Origin: Rhodospirillaceae bacterium
GTDB taxonomy: Bacteria > Pseudomonadota > Alphaproteobacteria > Rhodospirillales > Casp-alpha2
Direction of reading: 5' to 3'
Length of the DNA stretch: 64,000 nucleotides
NCBI GenBank assembly: GCA_002686255.1
Contig: NZAZ01000116.1
Coordinates: 58,167 to 122,166 of the forward strand
Positions 1-6,980 of this stretch are shown in pieces. Under the pieces are notes generated by a model. That model had not been told where the DNA came from. It saw only the letters and a list, made by a program, of their open reading frames with translations, and searched no databases. Each line of letters opens with the position of its first letter. The first letter of the stretch is position 1. The translations under genes were made by a program, and so were the position numbers.

Positions 1-804
1 TTCGGCGCTCGGCAGGAAGCCTAGGGTGTAGGTGCCGCCGCCGGCGACGGAGCGGTCGGACGAAAAGGCCATCACCGGCACGTTGGCGGCTTGCGCTACC
101 GGACCGACGGCGCGGGTCGAGGCCGACAGCAGGGGGCCCAGGATCATTGACGCGCCGTCGCCGACGGCAAGGGTGGCGGCCCGAACCGCGCCTTGCGGCG
201 TGCCCTTGGTATCCTGGGTCAACAGTTCGAAGCGCTTGTCGGCGAAATGAAACATCGCCATTTGCGCCGCGTTCAACATCGCCTTGCCCAATTCCGCGTT
301 GGCCCCGGACAACGGCAGCAGCAAGCCCACCCTGACGGTATCGCCGGAAGTGGCGGGCGGCACCGTCGAGCGGATGGGGGCCGCCGGCTTGCCCTGTTCC
401 GGGGGCCGGGCCGGATAAAGGGTGAACAGGGGCGGATTCGGTTCCGCCCCCGGAGAGGCGGACGCCAGCGCGGACGAAGGAGCGGCCGAGGGAGTTGACG
501 GAGGAGGAACAGGCAACGACGCCGAAAACGGATAAGGGGAATAAAGGAACCCTTGGTTAACCGGGGGCGGGGGCGGCGCCGGTTGCGCGGCGGGCGGCGA
601 AGCCGTCGTTCGGGGAGTGAGGGATTTGGGGGCCGGGGCCTTAGCCGCTTCCGACGGCGGCGCCGTGGCCCGGGGCTGGGGTGCGGTCTCTCCTTGCAAG
701 AAGGACCCTAATTGGGAAGACTGGCACCCGGCAAGCAACAACATCACGGCGATCGACCATGGCTGGGCGCGGAGACGCGAAAGGCAAGCGAAAGAAGCGG
801 TCAT
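1..804 (-). CDS. LpoA-like penicillin-binding protein activator lipoprotein (C-terminus beyond window)
   Basis: The minus-strand frame stays open to the window edge, giving the first 268 residues. It begins with a signal peptide ending in a lipobox (LLAGCQ), then a long Pro/Ala/Ser-rich linker, then a periplasmic-binding-type domain starting near VRVGLLLPLSGANAELGKA. That layout matches alphaproteobacterial LpoA-like or leucine-binding-type outer-membrane lipoproteins, which in enterobacteria activate the bifunctional peptidoglycan synthase PBP1A. It is divergent from rsmI, the same pairing as lpoA/yraL in enterobacteria, which supports the call. Function in this organism is inferred; a plain ABC-type binding protein is the alternative. 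Confidence 0.8.
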   Translation of the reverse strand, partial: MTASFACLSRLRAQPWSIAVMLLLAGCQSSQLGSFLQGETAPQPRATAPPSEAAKAPAPKSLTPRTTASPPAAQPAPPPPPVNQGFLYSPYPFSASLPVPPPSTPSAAPSSALASASPGAEPNPPLFTLYPARPPEQGKPAAPIRSTVPPATSGDTVRVGLLLPLSGANAELGKAMLNAAQMAMFHFADKRFELLTQDTKGTPQGAVRAATLAVGDGASMILGPLLSASTRAVGPVAQAANVPVMAFSSDRSVAGGGTYTLGFLPSAE

Positions 805-908
805 CGGCGGCGTCGACTCCTTCTGATAAAATTGGTTCCGAAACCGGAGATCCCACCGGAACCCCCATTGGACTCCCCGGCCACACAAAGCCTAGCCACG
901 GCGGCGGC

Positions 909-1766
909 GTGAGTAAACCGTCGGCTGGCCTGGCTTCCGGGCTTCACCTCGTCGCCACCCCCATCGGCAATGCCCGCGACATTACCCTTCGCGCGCTCGA
1001 CACCTTGGGCCGGGCCGATGTCATCGCCTGCGAGGACACCCGCTTCACGGCCAAGCTGTTGGCCATTCACGGGATATCCCGGCCGCTGACGGCCTATCAC
1101 GAACACAACGCCGAAAAGGCGAGGCCAAGGCTGATCAAACGCCTGAAAAAAGGCGAAACCGTGGCCTTGGTGTCGGACGCCGGCACGCCCCTGGTGTCCG
1201 ACCCCGGATACAAGCTGGTCCGCGCCTGCCTGAACGAAGGTATTGCCATAACGCCTGTTCCCGGCGCGTCCTCGGTGCTGACGGCGCTGGTGGTCTCGGG
1301 AATGCCGACGGACCGGTTTTTCTTCGCCGGCTTCCTGCCGCCGAAATCCGCCGCCCGGCGCAAGGTTCTGGCCGGTATCGCCGAAATCCCCGCCACCCTG
1401 GTGATCATGGAATCGGCGAAGCGGCTGCCGGCGTCCCTGGCCGACATGGCGGACGTCCTGGGCGACCGGCGGGCCGCCGTCACCCGCGAGATGACGAAGA
1501 AGTTCGAAGAAACCCGGCGCGGGACTTTGTCCGGGCTGGCCGGATATTACCGGGAATCCGGCCCGCCCAAGGGCGAGGTCACCCTGGTCATCGAAGCCGG
1601 GGCCGGAAAGGCGGCCGACGGAGCGGAGCTTGACCGCCGCCTCATCGAGGCCCTTAAAAGCGAAACTGTGCGCGACGCCGCGAATCTCGTTTCGGTGTCC
1701 ATGGGGTTGGGGAAACGGCGGGTTTACACCCGGGCGCTTGAGCTCAAGCAAGTGGATAAAATCTGA
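909..1766 (+). CDS. rsmI: 16S rRNA (cytidine1402-2'-O)-methyltransferase RsmI
   Basis: The product (285 aa from this start) is a tetrapyrrole-methylase-fold enzyme that methylates the ribose of C1402 in 16S rRNA using SAM. Family motifs are visible: LVATPIGNARDITLRAL at the N-terminus, ACEDTR, the ALVSDAGTPLVSDPG stretch and VPGASSVLTALVVSG. I chose the GTG at 909 because homology begins immediately after it and it leaves about 100 bp for divergent promoters. An in-frame ATG at 759 would add a Lys/Ser-rich leader overlapping the divergent lipoprotein gene. The last five codons and the stop lie inside the left arm of an inverted-repeat element, so the extreme C-terminus may have been altered. 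Confidence 0.92.
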   Translation: MSKPSAGLASGLHLVATPIGNARDITLRALDTLGRADVIACEDTRFTAKLLAIHGISRPLTAYHEHNAEKARPRLIKRLKKGETVALVSDAGTPLVSDPGYKLVRACLNEGIAITPVPGASSVLTALVVSGMPTDRFFFAGFLPPKSAARRKVLAGIAEIPATLVIMESAKRLPASLADMADVLGDRRAAVTREMTKKFEETRRGTLSGLAGYYRESGPPKGEVTLVIEAGAGKAADGAELDRRLIEALKSETVRDAANLVSVSMGLGKRRVYTRALELKQVDKI

Positions 1767-2049
1767 CATATGGTCCTCATACGATCCCCTATCCCGGTTT
1801 CTCGGCAGGAGAGCGCCCGCCGGCGATGCTGGAGCATCGTCAAGGGAACTCGACGCCCCGAGAAGCCGGGAAAGGGGACCCGCAAAGCACCCCAAGGCGT
1901 CCCCCAAAACATCCAGAGGGGCGGCTTCCCAAGCCCACCGGACGCGTTGCCCAATGCTTGTGATGCGCCAGCATCACTACGCATCGCGCGCCTTTCCGGA
2001 CGAACTTGGGAAGCCGTCGTATGGGGACCATATGTCAGATTCTATCCAC
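1752..2049. repeat. 298-bp element bounded by 33-bp inverted repeats
   Basis: Positions 1752-1784 and 2017-2049 are reverse complements over 33 bases with two mismatches. Inside are further nested inverted arms: CCCGGTTTCTCGG near 1794 pairs with CCGAGAAGCCGGG near 1858, and GCGGCTTCCCAAG near 1920 pairs with the stretch near 2006-2017. No convincing transposase or other protein is encoded. The left arm contains the rsmI stop codon and the right arm ends about 10 bp before the yraN start. This looks like a small non-autonomous mobile or palindromic element (MITE-like), but no target-site duplication was established. Confidence 0.7.
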
Positions 2050-2059
2050 CGAGCCGGAA

Positions 2060-2425
2060 ATGAGCCAAAAAAAACAACAGGCCTGGAAATTCGGCCGTTT
2101 CGCCGAAGGACTGGCGGCTTGGCATTTGCGGTTCAGGGGATACCGAATCGTCGCCAGGGGGTTTCGTTCGCCGGTCGGCGAGATCGACATCGTCGCCCGG
2201 CGCGGCCCGGTGCTCGCCTTCGTCGAGGTCAAGGCCCGGGGAGACCTCGGCGTGGCGGCACAATCCCTCCGGCCCCGCCAAGCGGGCCGCATCGTCCGCG
2301 CCGCCGGAGCCTTTATGCAGTCGCGGCCTGCCTTAAGCGCCCTGGATCAACGTTTCGACGTCATCTTGGTCGTCCCATGGAAACTGCCCGTCCACCTTGT
2401 CGACGCTTGGCGTCCGGAACTTTAG
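2060..2425 (+). CDS. yraN: YraN family (UPF0102) nuclease-fold protein
   Basis: A 121-residue protein of the UPF0102 family, which has a restriction-endonuclease-like fold and no well-established function. Typical elements are visible: the N-terminal GRFAEGLAAWHLRFRGYRIV helix, the GEIDIVARRG strand carrying the acidic residue, and the FVEVKAR strand with the E-x-K pair. I chose the ATG at 2060; an upstream in-frame TTG at 2006 would put the inverted-repeat element in the coding region. The gene sits downstream of rsmI as in many proteobacteria. Confidence 0.9.
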   Translation: MSQKKQQAWKFGRFAEGLAAWHLRFRGYRIVARGFRSPVGEIDIVARRGPVLAFVEVKARGDLGVAAQSLRPRQAGRIVRAAGAFMQSRPALSALDQRFDVILVVPWKLPVHLVDAWRPEL

Positions 2426-2434
2426 GGCGTTCCG

Positions 2435-2462
2435 GGTTTGATCGTGCCCGGACGATCAAACC
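2435..2462. terminator. Perfect 10-bp hairpin after yraN
   Basis: GGTTTGATCG (2435-2444) and CGATCAAACC (2453-2462) form a perfect 10-bp stem with an 8-base loop, 10 bases after the yraN stop. There is no T-run on either side, so it may be a Rho-dependent pause or processing hairpin, not a classical intrinsic terminator. The rest of the roughly 200-bp gap to the next gene shows nothing else I can name. Confidence 0.45.
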
Positions 2463-2625
2463 TGCTTCGGGCGCCCGTTTATGCGTCAATGGGGCCGGCG
2501 CCCGCCGCGCGGCGGGTTGCCGCATGCACCGCAACCAGGGCCCATCAAGTCCGAATGATTCCATTCAAACTTGATGTGCTCTAGAATAGCGATTCGCGGA
2601 CTACAGTTGATCAAGGCCGATCCCA

Positions 2626-3237
2626 ATGATCTACGCTGTTTCATTTTCATGTTTCCGCCGCGCCGCGACCGTGGTTTGCGTTGTTGTCCTGGCCGCCGGG
2701 GCCCTTGGCGGTTGCGCGGGTGTCGTTGCCGGCGGCGGCGCCGTGGTCGGCACGGCGGCCTATCAGGAGCGGGGCGTGCGGAGCGTGGCCCGGGATTTGG
2801 CGACGGCGACGAAGTTGCGCACCAAATTGCTCGATGCCGGCGAAGTCTACGTCACCGGCGTCGGGATCGAGGTCTACGAGGGCCGGGTGCTGCTGACCGG
2901 CACCCTGGAAAAAGAGGCCATGCGGGCGGCGGCGGTGAACCTGGCGTGGAAGACCGACGGCGTCAGGGACGTCATCAACGAGATTCAGATCGGCCAGTTG
3001 TCGCTCAGGGACATGGCCAAGGACTCCTGGATCACCGCCCAGTTGAAAACCAAGATCACCTTCGACAAGAAGATCCTGGCCATCAATTATTCCATCGAAA
3101 CGGTGAACGGAGTCGTTTACCTGATCGGCATCGCCCAGGACCAGGGTGAGCTCGACCGCATCATCGCCCATGGCCGGGTCATCGATTACGTGCGCCGGAT
3201 CATCAGCCACGTGCGCGTGAAAAAGGGCCGGTCTTGA
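2626..3237 (+). CDS. BON-domain lipoprotein (DolP/YraP-like)
   Basis: A 203-residue envelope protein. The N-terminus is a hydrophobic signal peptide with a lipobox-like LGGCAG, followed by two BON domains (about residues 55-120 and 125-195) with the pattern VYVTGVGIEVYEGRVLLTG in the first and NGVVYLIGIAQ in the second. BON domains bind phospholipid, and the enterobacterial homologue DolP (YraP) supports outer-membrane integrity from the same gene neighbourhood. It overlaps the next gene by 4 bases, so the two are probably translated together. The role is inferred from family and context. Confidence 0.85.
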   Translation: MIYAVSFSCFRRAATVVCVVVLAAGALGGCAGVVAGGGAVVGTAAYQERGVRSVARDLATATKLRTKLLDAGEVYVTGVGIEVYEGRVLLTGTLEKEAMRAAAVNLAWKTDGVRDVINEIQIGQLSLRDMAKDSWITAQLKTKITFDKKILAINYSIETVNGVVYLIGIAQDQGELDRIIAHGRVIDYVRRIISHVRVKKGRS

Positions 3238-4073
3238 GGCTGCCCCCCGATATCCGGGCCCGGTTGACCGAAATCGGCGGCGCCGGAGATGGCGCCATCG
3301 ACCTGTTCGAATCGGCCCTGGTCCTGGCCGCCGCGGACCGGCCCGGGGCCCGGCTCAAACCCTACCGGCGGCACATGGAACGCATCATTTCAGAGGTCCG
3401 CGCCTATGTCGGCGACACCGAGCCCACGGTCCCGCTCGGCCTCCGCGTCGAAGGGCTGGTCCAGGTGATCGTCAAGCGATACGGCTACGGCGGCACGGAT
3501 GAGGTTTTCGACGATCTTGACGCCGCCAACATGATGCGGGTGATCGACAGCCGTTCGGGCATGCCCATCGTCATCGGCATTCTTTTCATGCAAACGGCCC
3601 GGACCCTGGGATGGGACATTTCCGGGCTCGATTTTCCCGGCCGTTTCCTGGTCCGCCTGGAAGCCGGCGGCGAGCGCAGAATCCTGGACCCCTTCGCCGG
3701 CGGCGCGGTTGTCGAGCCCAGGGACATGCGCGGCATGTTCAAGGCCATCGCCGGCAATCATGTCGAGCTAAGGCCGGAGCACTACCGCGACATGGGAAAC
3801 CGGGACATCCTGCTGCGCCTTCAGGGCAACATAAAGACCGGCCTTCTTCGCCAGGAGCGTTTCGACGACGCCCTGGAGACGCTGGAGACGATGCTGCTGT
3901 TCGCCCCCAACAGGCCGGAACTGTGGCGCGAAACGGGGCTTCTCCACGCCCGCCTCGACCATATCGAGGACGCGGTCCGGGCGCTTGAGGAATACCTGCG
4001 CCGGTGCGGCGCGGAAAAGGCCCGGTACAATGCGTCCATGCTCTTGCAGGAACTGCGCGCCCGGCTTAACTAG
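3234..4073 (+). CDS. SirB1-type transglutaminase-like/TPR protein
   Basis: A 279-residue cytoplasmic protein with an N-terminal transglutaminase-like (SirB1, Transglut_core2) domain, seen in VDRSGMPIVIG-like text (IDSRSGMPIVIGILFMQTA) and in GWDISGLDFPGRFLVRLE, followed by tetratricopeptide repeats in the last 80 residues. The transglutaminase triad does not look complete, as is usual for this family, so it probably binds and does not catalyse. The start is a TTG that overlaps the stop of the BON gene, implying translational coupling. Its last codons form the left edge of a tandem duplication. Confidence 0.82.
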   Translation: MRLPPDIRARLTEIGGAGDGAIDLFESALVLAAADRPGARLKPYRRHMERIISEVRAYVGDTEPTVPLGLRVEGLVQVIVKRYGYGGTDEVFDDLDAANMMRVIDSRSGMPIVIGILFMQTARTLGWDISGLDFPGRFLVRLEAGGERRILDPFAGGAVVEPRDMRGMFKAIAGNHVELRPEHYRDMGNRDILLRLQGNIKTGLLRQERFDDALETLETMLLFAPNRPELWRETGLLHARLDHIEDAVRALEEYLRRCGAEKARYNASMLLQELRARLN

Positions 4074-4353
4074 TTTCTGGTTGGAACTGGTAAATTCACC
4101 ACCAAGACACTAAGACAGAAAGGGCTTTTATTGGCTCCTGGCGGTTTTGTGCCTTGGTGGTTAAATGTTTTGCCTATGGGAATAGACAAAGTAATTCCCC
4201 CAGGAATTGCGCGCCCGGCTTAGTTGGTTTCTGGTTGGAACTGGTAAATTCACCACCAAGACACTAAGACAGAAAGGCTTTTATTGGCTCCTGGCGGCTT
4301 TGTGCCTTGGTGGTTAAATGTTTTGCCTATGGGAATAGACAAAGTAATTCCCC
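4047..4353. repeat. Two tandem copies of a 154-bp palindromic unit
   Basis: Positions 4047-4200 and 4201-4353 are near-identical direct copies (period 154; the second lacks one base). Each contains an imperfect inverted repeat between CACCACCAAGACAC and GTGCCTTGGTGG, typical of dispersed hairpin-type repeats seen in many bacteria. Copy 1 begins inside the last codons of the SirB1/TPR gene, so the gene end was duplicated along with the spacer; copy 2 keeps QELRARL and a stop. This fills the 304-bp gap before gshB and holds no other recognisable gene. Confidence 0.9.
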
Positions 4354-4377
4354 GGTGAAATTTGGTGGAGACTGTTC

Positions 4378-5319
4378 ATGGCGTTAAAAGTGGCCATCCA
4401 GATGGACCACATCGAGACCGTCGACATCGACGCCGACAGCACCTTCGTGCTGGCGCTGGAGGCCGAGGGGCGCGGGCACGCCCTTTATCACTATCCGCCG
4501 GACCAGCTTTCGTTCGCCGGCGGCCGGGTGCTGGCCCAGGCCCAGCCCTTGAGCGTCAAGCGGCAAAAGGACGGCCATTACGATCTGGGCCCATCCGAAA
4601 CCATCGACTTGGGCCAACTCGACGTGGTGCTGATGCGCCAGGACCCGCCCTTCGACATGGCCTACATCACCACCACGCACCTGCTGGAGCACATCCACCC
4701 GGAGACCCTCGTCGTCAACGACCCGGCCGAGGTCCGGAACGCGCCCGAGAAGCTCTGCGTCACCCGGTTCCCGGACCTGATGCCGCCGACGTTGATCTCA
4801 AGCGACCACGACCGAATCACGGCGTTCAGGGCCGAACACAAGGACATCATCCTGAAGCCCCTTTACGGCAACGGCGGTTTCGGCGTCTTCCACGTCACGC
4901 CCGGAGACGAAAACCTGAACGCGCTATTGGAGATGTTCAGCGAAATCTACCGCGAGCCCATCATCGCCCAGAAACACCTGACCGAAGTGCGCGGCGGCGA
5001 CAGGCGCATCATCCTCATCGACGGCGAGGCGGCGGGCGCCGTCAACCGCATCCCGGCCAAGGGCGAGGCCCGGGCCAACATGCACGTCGGCGCCGAGCCG
5101 GTGAAATGCGAGTTGTCGCCGAGGGACAGGGAAATCTGCGCCGCCATCGGCCCCGACCTGAAGGCGCGCGGCCTGATCTTCGTCGGCATCGACGTCATCG
5201 GCGGCTATCTCACCGAAATCAACGTCACCTCGCCGACCGGCATTCAGGAGATCAACCGCTTCGACGGGGTCAAGCTGGAAGCGTGGATCTGGGACGTCAT
5301 CGAGGCCAGGGTAAAATAG
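4378..5319 (+). CDS. gshB: Glutathione synthetase
   Basis: A 313-residue ATP-grasp ligase joining gamma-glutamylcysteine and glycine to make glutathione. Clear family signatures include [34 protein letters not shown], the ATP-binding [12 protein letters not shown] and the C-terminal [12 protein letters not shown]. Length matches the bacterial enzyme (about 315 aa). The ATG is preceded by GGTGGAG at suitable spacing. It follows the tandem-repeat spacer and may therefore have its own promoter there. Confidence 0.96.
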   Translation: MALKVAIQMDHIETVDIDADSTFVLALEAEGRGHALYHYPPDQLSFAGGRVLAQAQPLSVKRQKDGHYDLGPSETIDLGQLDVVLMRQDPPFDMAYITTTHLLEHIHPETLVVNDPAEVRNAPEKLCVTRFPDLMPPTLISSDHDRITAFRAEHKDIILKPLYGNGGFGVFHVTPGDENLNALLEMFSEIYREPIIAQKHLTEVRGGDRRIILIDGEAAGAVNRIPAKGEARANMHVGAEPVKCELSPRDREICAAIGPDLKARGLIFVGIDVIGGYLTEINVTSPTGIQEINRFDGVKLEAWIWDVIEARVK

Positions 5320-5411
5320 ACCCCGGAAATAAGACTCCGGCAAATAAAGCTGGCGTTCTCTTTTCGTTCCCGCTACACTCGTTCCCCGGATATAAGGGGG
5401 CGCAACATCTC

Positions 5412-6980
5412 ATGGTGGCGCGGGTTTCGACGGTCGCCTTTCAGGGCATCCAGACGCTCGACGTGGACGTGCAGGTGCAGACGTCCGCCGGGCTGCCGAC
5501 GTTTACCATCGTCGGCCTGGCCGACAAGGCGGTGGGCGAAAGCCGCGAACGGGTCAGGGGCGCGCTTCACGCCATGGGCCTGGCGCTGCCCAACAAGCGC
5601 ATTACCGTCAATCTGGCGCCCGCCGATCTGCTGAAAGAAGGCTCCCACTTCGACCTTCCCATCGCCATCGGCCTGTTGGCGGCCATGGAGGTGCTGCCGA
5701 TGGACGAAATCGGCGCCTATATGGCCTTGGGCGAACTGGCGCTCGACGGCGGCCTGGCCCGGGTCGCCGGCGTGCTGCCGGCGGCCATTCACGCCAACGC
5801 GTCGGGCCTGGGTCTGATCTGCCCCGGCGTCCAGGGGCCGGAGGCGGCCTGGGCCGGCGAGGTCGGGGTGCTGGCGCCGCCAAACTTGCTGGCCCTGATC
5901 AACCACTTCAAGGGCACGCAAGTTCTCTCGCCGCCGGAAGCCACGTTCACCGACGACGCGCCCAGATACCCCGACGTGGCCGACATCAAAGGTCAGGAGA
6001 CGGCCAAGCGGGCGGTCGAGATCGCCGCCGCCGGGGGCCATAACCTGTTGATGGTCGGCCCGCCCGGGGCCGGCAAGTCGATGCTGGCGGCGCGGCTGCC
6101 GGGGCTTCTGCCGCCGCTGGACGCGTCCGAGATCCTCGAAATCAGCATGATCCGGAGCCTCGCCGGCGAGCTGGACGACGGCGGGCTGAACCGCAACCGG
6201 CCGTTCCGCGACCCCCATCATTCGGCCTCGGTGCCGGCGCTCATCGGCGGCGGGCGGCGGGTCAGGCCGGGCGAGGTGTCGCTGTCGCACCTCGGCGTCC
6301 TGTTTCTGGACGAACTGCCTGAATTCCAGCGCGCCGCCCTGGAAGCGCTGCGCCAGCCGCTGGAGACCGGCCGCGCCACCGTGGCGCGGGCCAACGCGCA
6401 TGTTACCTATCCGGCCCGTATCCAGCTCGTCGCGGCCATGAACCCGTGCCGGTGCGGGTACCTGGACAATCCGGCCGCGGCGTGCTCGAAGGCGCCCAAG
6501 TGCGCCGAGGACTATCAGTCCAGGATTTCGGGCCCCCTGTTCGACCGCATCGACCTGCATGTCGACGTGCCGGCTGTCAACCCCGCCGACCTGGACCTGC
6601 CGCCGGCGGCGGAAAGTTCCGCCGACATCGCGGCCCGCGTCGCCCGGGCCCGGGAAACGCAAAAGGCGCGCTACCGAAAATTGGGCGGCGATAGCCCTGT
6701 GCGCACCAACTCAGACGCCGACGGCAGGCTTCTGGACGACGTCGCCAAACCCGGCGCCGACGGGCGCAAGTTGCTGGTCGAGGCCGCCGACCGGCTGGGG
6801 CTGTCGGCCAGGGGCTTCCACCGGGTGCTGCGGGTCGCCCGCACCCTGGCCGATCTCGACGGCGCGGCGCCGGAGAACGCGAAAATCGGCCGCCTTCATA
6901 TCGCCGAAGCGCTGTCCTACAGGCGCATCCAGCCGGGAAAGAGCGCCATTTTGATGGGCTTGGACCGCCAGGCGTCCTAA
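5412..6980 (+). CDS. comM: YifB/ComM family Mg-chelatase-like AAA+ ATPase
   Basis: A 522-residue hexameric AAA+ helicase-like protein; ComM promotes branch migration during integration of transforming DNA in naturally competent bacteria. Domains in order: N-terminal Lon-like subdomain (GLPTFTIVGLADKAVGESRERVRGAL pattern), Walker A GPPGAGKSML, Walker B LFLDELPEF, and the Mg-chelatase C-terminal region with the cysteine-rich NPCRCGYLD/CSKAPKC. The start at ATG 5412 gives the family length; the frame is open further upstream but only as an out-of-frame shadow of gshB. Its stop overlaps the stop of the convergent RTX gene. Confidence 0.95.
   Translation: MVARVSTVAFQGIQTLDVDVQVQTSAGLPTFTIVGLADKAVGESRERVRGALHAMGLALPNKRITVNLAPADLLKEGSHFDLPIAIGLLAAMEVLPMDEIGAYMALGELALDGGLARVAGVLPAAIHANASGLGLICPGVQGPEAAWAGEVGVLAPPNLLALINHFKGTQVLSPPEATFTDDAPRYPDVADIKGQETAKRAVEIAAAGGHNLLMVGPPGAGKSMLAARLPGLLPPLDASEILEISMIRSLAGELDDGGLNRNRPFRDPHHSASVPALIGGGRRVRPGEVSLSHLGVLFLDELPEFQRAALEALRQPLETGRATVARANAHVTYPARIQLVAAMNPCRCGYLDNPAAACSKAPKCAEDYQSRISGPLFDRIDLHVDVPAVNPADLDLPPAAESSADIAARVARARETQKARYRKLGGDSPVRTNSDADGRLLDDVAKPGADGRKLLVEAADRLGLSARGFHRVLRVARTLADLDGAAPENAKIGRLHIAEALSYRRIQPGKSAILMGLDRQAS

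Noticed and set aside
1630..2574. A 314-residue plus-strand frame running from rsmI through the inverted-repeat element past yraN
   Set aside because: It overlaps two well-supported genes in other frames, is Arg/Pro-rich and has no recognisable domain.
4362..5411. A long plus-strand frame running from before gshB into comM, apparently an 872-residue protein
   Set aside because: The first 350 residues are an Arg/Pro-rich shadow of gshB in another frame; comM homology begins at ATG 5412 and gshB itself is intact.
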